Assembly (NCBI RefSeq): GCF_001644575.1
Contig: NZ_CP015596.1
Span: 744,001-808,000 of the forward strand
Reading direction: 5' to 3'
DNA from: Mycobacterium adipatum
GTDB taxonomy: Bacteria; Actinomycetota; Actinomycetes; Mycobacteriales; Mycobacteriaceae
Length of the DNA stretch: 64,000 nucleotides
In this document: positions 43,506 through 51,814 of the stretch, piece after piece
How positions within the stretch are numbered: position 1 is the first letter of the stretch
How the letters are laid out: each line of letters starts with the position of its first letter
Made by a program: the position numbers and the translations under genes
Notes under the pieces: model-generated
What the model saw: the letters and a program-made list of their open reading frames with translations, nothing else
Database searches by the model: none
Told to the model about the DNA's origin: nothing

Positions 43506-44603
43506 ATGTCCAGCCATCCCACCTTCGGTGTGGAAGAGGAATTTCTGCTCGTCGATGCGGATTCGGGTGACCCCGTGCCGTCGAACACCCGGGTCGCCGA
43601 GCTTGCCTCCGCGCACGGTGTCGAACTTGCACGCGAACTCACCAGCTGTCAGGTCGAGACGGCCACCGAAGTCGCCGACTCGGTCGAGGACGTTCACGCC
43701 CAGCTGGTCCGGCTGCGGCGGGTCACCGGCGAGGCGGCCCACCGGGCCGGGGCCCGGCTACTGGCGGTTGCGCTGCCACCCACGGTGCCCCAACACTTTC
43801 CGATCACCGATACCGAACGCTACGGGCAGATCGCGCAGCGGTTCGGGATGATCGCGCACGAACAGGGCATCAGCGGCTGCCACGTGCATGTCGCGGTGCC
43901 CGATCGGGACGCGGCCATCAAGGTGAGCAATCGGCTGCGGCCCTGGCTGCCGTTGCTGCTGGCGTTGACGGCCAACTCGGCCATATACCGCAATGCCGAC
44001 AGTGGCCACGCCAGCTGGCGGCACGTGCTGTGGTCGCGGTGGCCCAGTGCCGGTCCGACCCCATATTTCGAGGCGGCCCGGGACTATGACGCTGCGGTGC
44101 AGTCGATGGTGGAAGCCGGCGCGATGGTCGACGAGGGGATGGTCTACTGGGACGTCCGCCCGTCGGCGAACTTCCCCACCGTGGAGGTGCGGGTCTCCGA
44201 CGTTCCGGCCACGGTCGCGGAGTCGGTATTGCTCGCCGCGCTCACCCGGGGTGCGGTGATGACCGCGCTGGAGGCCGAGCGGCGCGGCGCGCCGTCGCTG
44301 CGCCTGGAACCGCACGTGCTGGCGGCGGCCTACTGGCGATCCGCCCATGACGGGCTGGACGGACAGGCCGTGGATCTGGGCGGTCACGGTTGCGCCCCCG
44401 TCGTCGACCTGCTGCGGGCGTTCGTCGGCGCGATCGCACCGGCGTTGCGGGAGGTCGGCGACTTCGAGTTCGTCACCGACGAGCTGGCCCGCATCATCGA
44501 ACAGGGCAACGGCGCGCGGCGCCAGCGCGCCGCCTGGAACCGTCGCGGTCAGGTGTCCGATGTGATCGAGGCGTCCGCGGCGGCCACTGTGGAGGGCTGT
44601 TGA
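43506..44603 (+). CDS. ybdK: YbdK-type carboxylate-amine ligase (glutamate-cysteine ligase 2 family)
   Basis: A 365-residue GCS2-fold ligase. FGVEEEFLLVD, VELARELTSCQVETATEV, ISGCHVHVAVPDRD and YWDVRPSANFPTVEVRVSD are the conserved blocks, carrying the metal-binding Glu and His residues. YbdK has weak glutamate-cysteine ligase activity, while its physiological role is unclear. Mycothiol, not glutathione, is the main thiol in mycobacteria. Its 3' end overlaps the convergent dikinase gene by 55 bp. Confidence 0.85.
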   Translation: MSSHPTFGVEEEFLLVDADSGDPVPSNTRVAELASAHGVELARELTSCQVETATEVADSVEDVHAQLVRLRRVTGEAAHRAGARLLAVALPPTVPQHFPITDTERYGQIAQRFGMIAHEQGISGCHVHVAVPDRDAAIKVSNRLRPWLPLLLALTANSAIYRNADSGHASWRHVLWSRWPSAGPTPYFEAARDYDAAVQSMVEAGAMVDEGMVYWDVRPSANFPTVEVRVSDVPATVAESVLLAALTRGAVMTALEAERRGAPSLRLEPHVLAAAYWRSAHDGLDGQAVDLGGHGCAPVVDLLRAFVGAIAPALREVGDFEFVTDELARIIEQGNGARRQRAAWNRRGQVSDVIEASAAATVEGC

Positions 44604-46951
44604 TCCGGCAGTGTGACCAGTCCGCGGTCACCGTCGACATGCACGCGGTCCCCGGTGCGCAGCACCCGGCTCGCCACCAATGTATTGACGACACACGGTA
44701 ATCCGTACTCGCGGGCCACGACCGCGCCGTGGGAGACCGAGCTGCCGATATCGGTGACCAGGGCCGAGATCACGGCGAAGTAGGGCGTCCACCCCACATC
44801 GGTCACCGGCGCCACCAGGATCTCGCCAGGTTGCAGACCGCCCGCCTCGGTGACCGAACGAGCCACCCGGACAATGCCTTCGACCGATCCGCGGCCGGCC
44901 GGCCGGCCGACGAGACGACCGTCCGGTGCGGCGTGCGCGACCCGGACCGCCGGTGTCGGCCGGCCCACAGACACATCGTCGAACTCCAGCGCGGCCTGGA
45001 AGGGCAGCGCTTCGCGACGGCCCACCGCGCGGGCCACCAGGTCGGCCGGATCATCGGCGTGCACCAGTTCGTGCAACTCGTGGCGGTCGAAGAAGAACAC
45101 CAGATCGGCGTCGGGGAGCCGGCCGGCGCCGCAGAGGACTTCGCCGAGATGGCGGTAGCCGCGTTTGAGCAGGTGCGCCACCAAGGCCATTCGCGATTTG
45201 GTCTCCTCGCGGCCTCGTGCCCCGCCTTGGGCGAGGCGGGCCAGCACGCGCAGTGTCGGTGACTGGGTCGCGGCGTCGCCGGGGACCGTGGCGTCGCCGT
45301 GCCCGGGCGCGCGCAGCATCACCTGCATCAATGCGCCGAGTCCCGCGGGGTCATCCGCCCAGGACGGGTCCCGCATGCACAGTTCGCGGTAACCACGGTG
45401 ACCGTGGACGTCCAGGAACCGGCGCAGTGCCGCCGCGCTCGCGCCGTTGCCCGCACACATCCGGATGACGGCCTCACCCGGGTCGACCGACAGGAACTCC
45501 TCGACGGCAGCCGGATCGGCCGCGATCATCTGCACGACGTCATCGAGTTGGCGGACCATCAGCGCACTCTCCACACCGGCGCCGGTCATCAGGCGGATCG
45601 CCTCGGCGCTACCCGCGGTTTCGCCGTCACCCCGCTTGAGCGCCTGCCGAATGAGCTGGCTTTCCAGCACATTCGCCGCGACCGCCGCTCGTGACGAGGA
45701 CCGCACGTGGGTGAGGGTGACGTCGCGGTAGATCTCCAGCCCGGCCTGAAGCTGTGTCAGGATCACCCGCGGGTCGTTGCTGGTGAACACCGGGAAACGC
45801 GCGATCGTGGCGGGCATGCGCCTGATCGCCGGGCCCGCGCTCAGCGCGAACGAACTCAGCCGGATCGTATTGATGAGCCTGCGGAGCACAGGTTTGGGGG
45901 GTCCGGGTTCCAGCTCGTCGATCACACGGCCACAGATCGACAGCGAGAACTGCTCCCGCGAATTGCCCAGGATCCCCGAACTCAACGCGGTTCCCTCGGT
46001 CATGTTGAGGAACATGTGGCCATAGAAGTAGCCGACCTGCCGCCAGCGGTCCTCGTAGTGTTCCTGAACGCCGCCCGCCACCTGGACCATCTGCATGGCG
46101 TAGTCGATGGCGTGTCCGCTGACCGACGCGGTGAGCGGGCAGAACGCGCCGGGCATCATCTCGCCGATATTGCACCGGGTGTAGACGTGCGTGGGACCGG
46201 TTACCGCAGAGTCCATTTCGTTGAGATCGCCGGGCAGGGTCGTGATGGGTCGAGCCTGCAGCCACCACAGCGTGCCGGACTGGTCGATGGCCCATTCGAG
46301 ATCCAGCGGTCGCCCCCAATGCCGGGCCGCGGCCAGCGCGCCTTCGTGAACCCGGGCAATTTCGTCGTCGGTCAGCGCCGGCAGCGGGCCGGACTCGGCG
46401 ACGACCGGGACGCCGGCGTGGGTCAACACGTGATGATCCGATGACGTCGAGCCGTCGACCAGTACGTCGCCGAGTCCCCGGACCGCATCGATCACCACCA
46501 GGTCTCGACGCCCGGAGGCCGGGTCGGCGGTGAAGACCACTCCGGCGGCGCGGGCGTCGACCATGTGCTGGACCACCAGGTGCATGTCGGCGCGCGAATC
46601 GCCGTAGGACGTTGCGCGCTCGGAGGTTACCGACCCGAGGCACCGGGCGATCGCCGCGGCGAGGCTTTCGATGGAGTCGACGCCCAGCACGGTGTCGTAT
46701 TGACCCGCGTAGGACTGGTCGGCGCCGTCCTCACCGGACGCCGAGGAGCGCACCGCGACCGGCGTCGAGCCGGCGGCCCGCATGCGTGAGAATCGTTCGA
46801 TGATCTCGTCACTGAGCGGCCCGTCGGCGGGGTGGCCGATCACGAAGCCCGGGGGCACCGGTACGCCGAGCCGGGCGAGTTCGGCGAGTCCGAACGCCTT
46901 GCCGCCGAAGCTTTCGTCCACCACGTCGGTGAGGTCGCGGACGGTCGACAT
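44549..46951 (-). CDS. PEP/pyruvate-dikinase-like enzyme, rifampin-phosphotransferase type (second copy)
   Basis: An 800-residue protein. ATP-grasp: GGKAFGLAELARLG, VRSSASGEDGADQSYAGQYDT, VQHMVDARAAGVVFTADPAS. The middle domain and the phosphohistidine domain (VSHGAVVAREYGLPCV, His near 741) follow. Like the copy at 14495 it has the ATP-middle-His order and no PEP barrel, but the middle domain differs in sequence. A divergent TetR gene shares its promoter region and probably represses it. ATG 46951 is chosen; a GTG four codons upstream is also possible. Confidence 0.8.
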   Translation of the reverse strand: MSTVRDLTDVVDESFGGKAFGLAELARLGVPVPPGFVIGHPADGPLSDEIIERFSRMRAAGSTPVAVRSSASGEDGADQSYAGQYDTVLGVDSIESLAAAIARCLGSVTSERATSYGDSRADMHLVVQHMVDARAAGVVFTADPASGRRDLVVIDAVRGLGDVLVDGSTSSDHHVLTHAGVPVVAESGPLPALTDDEIARVHEGALAAARHWGRPLDLEWAIDQSGTLWWLQARPITTLPGDLNEMDSAVTGPTHVYTRCNIGEMMPGAFCPLTASVSGHAIDYAMQMVQVAGGVQEHYEDRWRQVGYFYGHMFLNMTEGTALSSGILGNSREQFSLSICGRVIDELEPGPPKPVLRRLINTIRLSSFALSAGPAIRRMPATIARFPVFTSNDPRVILTQLQAGLEIYRDVTLTHVRSSSRAAVAANVLESQLIRQALKRGDGETAGSAEAIRLMTGAGVESALMVRQLDDVVQMIAADPAAVEEFLSVDPGEAVIRMCAGNGASAAALRRFLDVHGHRGYRELCMRDPSWADDPAGLGALMQVMLRAPGHGDATVPGDAATQSPTLRVLARLAQGGARGREETKSRMALVAHLLKRGYRHLGEVLCGAGRLPDADLVFFFDRHELHELVHADDPADLVARAVGRREALPFQAALEFDDVSVGRPTPAVRVAHAAPDGRLVGRPAGRGSVEGIVRVARSVTEAGGLQPGEILVAPVTDVGWTPYFAVISALVTDIGSSVSHGAVVAREYGLPCVVNTLVASRVLRTGDRVHVDGDRGLVTLPDQQPSTVAAADASITSDT

Positions 46952-46967
46952 TGCAGCTGCCACCGCA

Positions 46968-46986
46968 GTAACGTTACATGTGTCAC
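46968..46986. promoter_or_regulatory. TetR operator candidate between the dikinase and tetR genes
   Basis: GTAACGTTAC (46968-46977) is a perfect 10-bp palindrome overlapping GTTACATGTGTCAC (46973-46986), an imperfect 14-bp dyad. Both lie in the 39 bp separating the two divergent starts, which leaves no other room for a control site. Confidence 0.55.
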
Positions 46987-46990
46987 GTAT

Positions 46991-47575
46991 ATGACGGCAG
47001 AGAACGGACGACCCCGCGACGCGCGCATCGATGCGGCGGTGCTGGACGCCGCGGCGGCGCTGTTGTCGGAGGTCGGTTACGCCGACCTGACGGTCGCCGC
47101 GATCGCCGACCGCGCCGGCACCTCCCGGCCCGCGGTGTACCGACGCTGGCCGGGTAAGGCACACCTGGTGCATGAGGCGGTCTTCCGGGATGCGGACACC
47201 TCGGTCATCCAGTCGACGGGCAGCCTGGATCAGGATCTCCGCAGTATTGTCGCGCGCACCGCCACGTTGTTGACCTCGCCGCTGGCACGGCTGGCCGTTC
47301 CCGGTCTGATCGGCGAGGCGGCGGTCGATCCGTCGCTGAACCAGCGCCTGCTCGACCGTTTTGTGGGACGTGGCTGGAGCGGGTTGGACGACTACCTCGC
47401 CGAGGCCACCGCGCGTGGCGACCTGAAGCCGGGTTTCGACGCGGCCATCCTGCTGGAGATGGTGATCGGTGCGGCGCTGGCGGCCATCCTGGTCCGCGGG
47501 CCCGGCGGCCTGACCGAGGCGTGGGTGGACACCATCAGCCGGATCCTGCTGGACGGTGTGAACGCACGGCGCTGA
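46991..47575 (+). CDS. TetR-family transcriptional regulator
   Basis: A 194-residue regulator. The HTH (about 10-57) reads ARIDAAVLDAAAALLSEVGY and IADRAGTSRPAVYRRWPGK; the C-terminal domain is of the TetR_C_16/11-like helical type. The ATG follows directly on the palindrome region, so the transcript may have almost no leader. Divergent control of the dikinase is the natural reading. It is followed by the DCC protein 15 bp downstream in the same direction. Confidence 0.85.
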   Translation: MTAENGRPRDARIDAAVLDAAAALLSEVGYADLTVAAIADRAGTSRPAVYRRWPGKAHLVHEAVFRDADTSVIQSTGSLDQDLRSIVARTATLLTSPLARLAVPGLIGEAAVDPSLNQRLLDRFVGRGWSGLDDYLAEATARGDLKPGFDAAILLEMVIGAALAAILVRGPGGLTEAWVDTISRILLDGVNARR

Positions 47576-47590
47576 GGGCATACTCGCGGC

Positions 47591-48019
47591 ATGGATAAAG
47601 CAACACCGGTCCTGTTGTACGACGGGGTATGCGGCGTATGCAACGGCGCGGTGCGCACGATCCTGCGGTTCGATCGGCATGGGTCACTGCGCTTCGCCGC
47701 GCTCGACAGCGACTTCGCCCGCGACATCATCGCGCGGCATCCGCGGTTGGCGGGATTGGATTCGGTTGTCTTCGTGCGTGACCCGGGCCTACCGGGCGAG
47801 ACGGTGAGCACGGAGTCTGCAGCGCTGCTGCAGGTGGCCGATTATCTCGGTGGCCCGTGGAGGCTGGCGCTCGCGGCCCGCGTGATCCCCGGCTTCCTGC
47901 GCGACCGCTTGTATGCGGCCTTCGCCGCGGTCCGCTACCGCGTCGGCGGTAGGTACGAGGCTTGCCCGGTTCCGTCGCCCGAGGTACGCGGCCGCTTCCT
48001 CGACGCGACGTACGGCTGA
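47591..48019 (+). CDS. DCC-family thiol-disulfide oxidoreductase-like protein
   Basis: A 142-residue protein of the DUF393/DCC family. LLYDGVCGVCNGAVRTILR holds the DxxCxxC motif (Asp11, Cys14, Cys17) that names the family, and YRVGGRYEACPVPSPEVRGRF ends the domain. The pattern suggests a thioredoxin-like redox role, not tested for most members. It probably belongs to the tetR transcript. Confidence 0.85.
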   Translation: MDKATPVLLYDGVCGVCNGAVRTILRFDRHGSLRFAALDSDFARDIIARHPRLAGLDSVVFVRDPGLPGETVSTESAALLQVADYLGGPWRLALAARVIPGFLRDRLYAAFAAVRYRVGGRYEACPVPSPEVRGRFLDATYG

Positions 48020-48105
48020 GGGAATCAATCCCCCGCAGTGCCCGTTACATCGCATGTCGCCGGGCGATTGCCCCCGACAGAGGCAAGAGGCAAGAGGCGA
48101 GAGCG

Positions 48106-48330
48106 ATGATGAACTTCACGATGGCAGGACTGGTCGCCGGGGCGTTCACGGCTGCCGTGGTCGGCTTCGCCGCACCGGCGCAGGCCGCGGTGACCCTGCA
48201 GGACGTCACTGCGCTCGGCAATGGCGCGGGCGTGTACGACATCTACGACAACGACAGCAATTACCCCTGGCTGGACCAGCTGGTCCCGCGGGTGCACGTG
48301 CCGCACGTGGACACATCCGTACGCAACTGA
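48106..48330 (+). CDS. Small secreted protein
   Basis: A 74-residue precursor. The signal peptide (1-27) ends in APAQAA (AxA site). The mature part is about 47 residues: VTLQDVTALGNGAGVYDIYDNDSNYPWLD followed by PRVHVPHVDTSVRN. There are no cysteines. The function is unknown. It is followed by a strong hairpin terminator. Confidence 0.62.
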   Translation: MMNFTMAGLVAGAFTAAVVGFAAPAQAAVTLQDVTALGNGAGVYDIYDNDSNYPWLDQLVPRVHVPHVDTSVRN

Positions 48331-48362
48331 TTCCCGGGGAGCCACGACATCCCCGACAATCG

Positions 48363-48393
48363 CGAAGGGCGCCCACACCGTGGGCGCCCTTCG
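48363..48393. terminator. Bidirectional stem-loop between convergent genes
   Basis: CGAAGGGCGCCCAC (48363-48376) and GTGGGCGCCCTTCG (48380-48393) form a perfect 14-bp stem with an ACC loop. It lies 33 bp after one stop and 20 bp before the opposite stop, so it can terminate both transcripts. No T-tract follows, as is common in mycobacteria. Confidence 0.75.
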
Positions 48394-48412
48394 TCGTTGC
48401 GGATGCGGTCGG

Positions 48413-48682
48413 CTACAGGATGCCGATGCCGCCGTAGCCGCCGTAGCCCCACGGCCACATGCCCCACTGGCTCTCACCGAGCTGGCCGGGCGAGCTGGTG
48501 ATCTGTGCGTTGCCCGGGCTCGTGCAGACGTTGCTCGTGCCGGACACGATGTTTCCGGTGTTGGTGCAGTTGGTGGGTTCGGCCGACGCCATCGGCGCGG
48601 CGACGATGGCACCGGCGGCGCCGGCGGCAGCGAGAAGTGCGGCGGCGGTCCAGCGTGACTTGATCACAAGGGTCCCTTTCAT
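48413..48682 (-). CDS. Small secreted protein with a Gly/Trp-rich tail
   Basis: An 89-residue precursor. The signal peptide (1-34) ends in PMASAEP. The mature protein has two cysteines (TNCTNTGNIVSGTSNVC) that may form a disulfide and a C-terminus rich in Gly, Trp and Tyr (WGMWPWGYGGYGG). Family unknown; members with this plan are frequent in mycobacterial genomes. Confidence 0.62.
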   Translation of the reverse strand: MKGTLVIKSRWTAAALLAAAGAAGAIVAAPMASAEPTNCTNTGNIVSGTSNVCTSPGNAQITSSPGQLGESQWGMWPWGYGGYGGIGIL

Positions 48683-48718
48683 TGGATGGGTGAAGCGGAG
48701 TGGTCGGAGTGCCGCGGG

Positions 48719-49096
48719 TCAGAGAATGTCGACATCGCCATCGCCGTCGGTGTCACCGCAGCGAAGTCGAATGTCCTGCAGCGGCTTCCGAATGCCCTTG
48801 AGCTCGGCGCCGGTCTGCGGATTGGCCTCGAAGTACTCGTTGACCTTCGCCTCCATCTCACTGTGCGGCAGGCCGTGCAGGCTGGTGAAGAAGGTGTTCA
48901 CCTCGGGGTGGGTGAAAAGATAGGCCGAGGTGGCCGCGGAGACGCCGGAGGCCACGCCGGCCAGGTCGGCGGCGGTGCAGTTCGGTGGCGGCACCGGCTC
49001 GGCGAAAGCGGTGGGGATGGCGGCGAAAAGCGTCGCTCCGGTGAATGCGCCGGCTCCCAGGATTCCGGCGACCGTGCGACGGACGTTGAGCGACAT
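48719..49096 (-). CDS. Haemophore-like (Rv0203-type) secreted protein
   Basis: A 125-residue precursor with a signal peptide (about 1-32, ending AFAEPVPP). The mature part has NCTAADLAGVASGVSAATSAY, HPEVNTFFTSLHGLP and RPLQD-like helices with two cysteines, matching the mycobacterial haem-binding domain family. An Asp/Gly-rich tail (GDTDGDGDVD) is an odd addition and could bind calcium. AGAAGGAG precedes the ATG on the minus strand. Haem uptake is a family-based suggestion. Confidence 0.7.
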   Translation of the reverse strand: MSLNVRRTVAGILGAGAFTGATLFAAIPTAFAEPVPPPNCTAADLAGVASGVSAATSAYLFTHPEVNTFFTSLHGLPHSEMEAKVNEYFEANPQTGAELKGIRKPLQDIRLRCGDTDGDGDVDIL

Positions 49097-49449
49097 GTGA
49101 TCGGCTCCTTCTGATTGGTGGTCCTGACCTGCAAAGCTAACCAGATTCCGACAGGAGATTCTCGGCTTGCGCACAGACTGCTGAGACCCGGCTCGCAGCC
49201 GTACGCGTCTAGCACAGTTCGGACAACAAACAACTTTTACGCATATGTCTATTTGCGAACACTGGGGCAATAGCGCACCTAACAAGGGTTATCCGGAATG
49301 CTGCATTAGCTGTGTGCTTGAAATCGGAAATGCGTCCGTCAATATCGCTACGCGAGGAGCGTAATTACCTTAGGGTCTCGTTGTTCCCAAGTGGGAGAAA
49401 TCAACGCTCGGCCGCCCGGGCATGAACACCAACGATGGAGAGAACCCCC
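49097..49449. other. Intergenic region between divergent exported-protein genes
   Basis: 353 bp, more AT-rich than its surroundings, with no gene. It must hold promoters for both the haemophore-like gene (minus) and the repeat-containing surface protein (plus). I found no repeat or operator that stands out, and candidate -35/-10 pairs are poorly spaced. Confidence 0.4.
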
Positions 49450-51804
49450 ATGCGCGCAGCTCCCGCCCGCCATCGTGTCACCCGCGGGGGAGAGCCCCGC
49501 GACGCCCATCAGGGGTGGCCGGCCAGCGATCTGCTGACGTCGGCCGGTGCCGGCAAGCCGGGGCGCCACGCGCGCAAGGATGCCGGCATCCGCAGTCCCG
49601 GGAACTACGCCCTGCACGTCGGCCGCGTCGGTGCACTCGCGGTCTCACTCGGCGTCGGCTTCGCGATCGCCAGCGCCGCGCAGCCGGCCTACGCGGACAC
49701 CGGGACGACATCGGGTGGTGAGTCGTCGGCAGCATCGAACGACTCGACCGATCGCCCCGGCGTCAACCGCAAGCGCGGCCCCAGGACGGCCACCAAGCCG
49801 AGTGTCACCGAAAAGGCCGACGAGACAGTCGAGGAGCCCGAACTCGCCGAACCCGGTACGCCGGAGCCGGTGCAGGACCCCGCCGAGGCGGTCGCCGAAG
49901 AGCCGACCGACACCACCGAGGGGCGTAAGGATCGGCCCCGCATCCAGATCGACAAGCCCCTCGAGGTCCAGAAGGCCGTCACCGTCGCGCTGCAGGCGGC
50001 ACCGGAACTGTCGGCCGAATCCGTCGCGCCGGTGGTGACCGATACCGACGAGGCACCTGAGCAGACTCCGGTGATCGAGGTGGCGCCGGCGCCGGCCATC
50101 GAGGATGCCAAGCCGGCCGTCGGCACCGTGACGCCGAAGATGACGGCGGCCAGCGCCGCGCTCGGCACCCAGTCGGCCACCCCGCCGAACCCGCTCGATG
50201 TCCTGGTGAACACCATGATGGCCTGGGTCGCGCGTCAGATCAGCCACACCTTTGTCAACAGGACGCCGGTCGCCGGACCGATCGTCTACGAACAGAATGT
50301 GCTGGGTCAGGTCTACATCGATCTGAATGCCACCGACCCCAACGGCGATGTCCTCAGCTACGAGATCATCCAGCCCGAAAAGGGTTGGGTCTACCGGGAT
50401 CTGATCAGCGGGAAGTTCGTCTACACACCGTGGGCGCTGGTCACCGGGCAGCCTCTCGTCGACAGCTTCAAGATCGTCATCCACGATGACACCGAGCACC
50501 TTCCCGGTGTGCTCGGTCAGATCCAGACCCTGGTGGAAACCGTGACCCGCTTCCTCGGGATCGCGCAGGCCGACAATCTGACCGTCTCCATCCCGGTCAC
50601 GGTCGACCCGGTCTACCAGGCGCCCCCGCTGGTCACCCCGATCGCCGGCGGCGGTCACACCATCGGTGGCGAACCGGCGCACATCGTGTCCACTGTCGAC
50701 ATCGTCGACGGCGACTCCGTCGGGTTGAAGCGCGTCGTCATCAAGATCGCCACGCTGGCTCAGGTCGGGGATGCGCTGGCCTACACCGCACCCGCGGACA
50801 ACCCGGTCGTCGGCTCATGGGATCCCGAGACTCTCACCCTCACCCTGTCCGGGTCGGGAACGCTTGCACAGTACGAGGAGGCGATCAAGGCGGTGACCTT
50901 CTCGGCCACCCAGGGAGCACTTCTGGTGCGCGGTCTGTCCATCTCGGCCACCGACGAAGACGATGTGGACAACATCGCGCCCGGGTTCGTCACCGTCGGC
51001 GTCTGGCCCGCTCCGACCTTGCCGCCCTTGGTCACCCCGATCGCCGGCGGCGGATTCACCATCGGCGGCAGCCCGGCCGAGATCGTATCCGCGGTCGATA
51101 TCGTCGACGGTGATTCAGGCAGACTCTCCAAGTTGACCGTCAAGATCGTGACCTTCGCCCAGAGCGGTGATGTGCTGGACTACGTTGCCCCACAGGGCAA
51201 TCCAATCACCGCCACCTGGAACGCGGCGGATTTCACGCTGACGTTGAGCGGAGCCGGCACACTCGCGCAGTATGAGGAGGCGCTCAAGGCGGTGACGTTC
51301 ACCGCCACCCAGGGGGCCGCACTGGTACGCGGACTGTCCATCGCGGCGGTCGACGAACACGGAATCGCGAATATCGCGCCGGGCTTTGTGACACTGGGTG
51401 TTTCGTCACCGACCCGCTACGTGCCGTTGGTGACTCCGATCGGTGGCCGTTCGTACACCATCGGCGAATCGCCGGTGAAGCCGGTCGCCTCGGTCAGCAT
51501 CGTCGACGCCGATTCCAGTCATCTGCAGAAGGTCACGATAAGTGTCACAACCTTCGGCAAGTCCGGGGACACGCTGAGCTTTGCCGGCCTGCCCGGCAAC
51601 CCGATCACGGCGACTTACGACGCCGGGACCAGAACGCTGACACTGTCCGGCGTCGCGACGAAGCAACAGTACGAGGACGCACTGGAAGCCGTCACCTTCA
51701 CCGCCACCCAGGGCGGGTGGACAACCCGCACCATCCTGATCGTGGCCACCGACACCGACGGGGTGAACAGCTCCGCCGGCGCGCTGACTGTGTCGGTGTG
51801 GTGA
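49450..51804 (+). CDS. Large exported surface protein with three internal repeats
   Basis: A 784-residue protein. The ATG follows GGAGAG by seven bases. A long charged N-region precedes a hydrophobic signal (about 55-77, ending AQPAYADT). Residues about 80-255 are disordered and Glu/Pro-rich. A VCBS/cadherin-like domain (about 270-375; NRTPVAGP, NATDPNGDVLSYEIIQPEKG) is followed by three copies of a 127-133-residue beta-rich unit starting (P/V)PLVTPI. It shares its architecture up to the VCBS domain with the protein at 17724. No sorting signal is seen. Probably cell-surface or secreted. Confidence 0.8.
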   Translation: MRAAPARHRVTRGGEPRDAHQGWPASDLLTSAGAGKPGRHARKDAGIRSPGNYALHVGRVGALAVSLGVGFAIASAAQPAYADTGTTSGGESSAASNDSTDRPGVNRKRGPRTATKPSVTEKADETVEEPELAEPGTPEPVQDPAEAVAEEPTDTTEGRKDRPRIQIDKPLEVQKAVTVALQAAPELSAESVAPVVTDTDEAPEQTPVIEVAPAPAIEDAKPAVGTVTPKMTAASAALGTQSATPPNPLDVLVNTMMAWVARQISHTFVNRTPVAGPIVYEQNVLGQVYIDLNATDPNGDVLSYEIIQPEKGWVYRDLISGKFVYTPWALVTGQPLVDSFKIVIHDDTEHLPGVLGQIQTLVETVTRFLGIAQADNLTVSIPVTVDPVYQAPPLVTPIAGGGHTIGGEPAHIVSTVDIVDGDSVGLKRVVIKIATLAQVGDALAYTAPADNPVVGSWDPETLTLTLSGSGTLAQYEEAIKAVTFSATQGALLVRGLSISATDEDDVDNIAPGFVTVGVWPAPTLPPLVTPIAGGGFTIGGSPAEIVSAVDIVDGDSGRLSKLTVKIVTFAQSGDVLDYVAPQGNPITATWNAADFTLTLSGAGTLAQYEEALKAVTFTATQGAALVRGLSIAAVDEHGIANIAPGFVTLGVSSPTRYVPLVTPIGGRSYTIGESPVKPVASVSIVDADSSHLQKVTISVTTFGKSGDTLSFAGLPGNPITATYDAGTRTLTLSGVATKQQYEDALEAVTFTATQGGWTTRTILIVATDTDGVNSSAGALTVSVW
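50623..51801 (+). repeat. Three tandem protein-coding repeats of about 399 bp
   Basis: Units begin at 50623, 51022 and 51421. The first two are both exactly 399 bp (133 codons), and the last is 381 bp to the stop. Each opens with (P/V)PLVTPI and has TIGG/TIGE, VDIVDGDS or VSIVDADS, SG(A/S/V)xTxxQYEEAxKAVTF-like blocks and TATQG. The repeats have diverged, so they are an old duplication, not a recent expansion. Confidence 0.8.
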
Positions 51805-51814
51805 CCGGGCCGGG

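Noticed and set aside
46997..47680. N-terminal extension of the second dikinase to 47680
   Set aside because: The added 240 residues are antisense of the tetR gene. The enzyme family begins at the MSTVRDL position.
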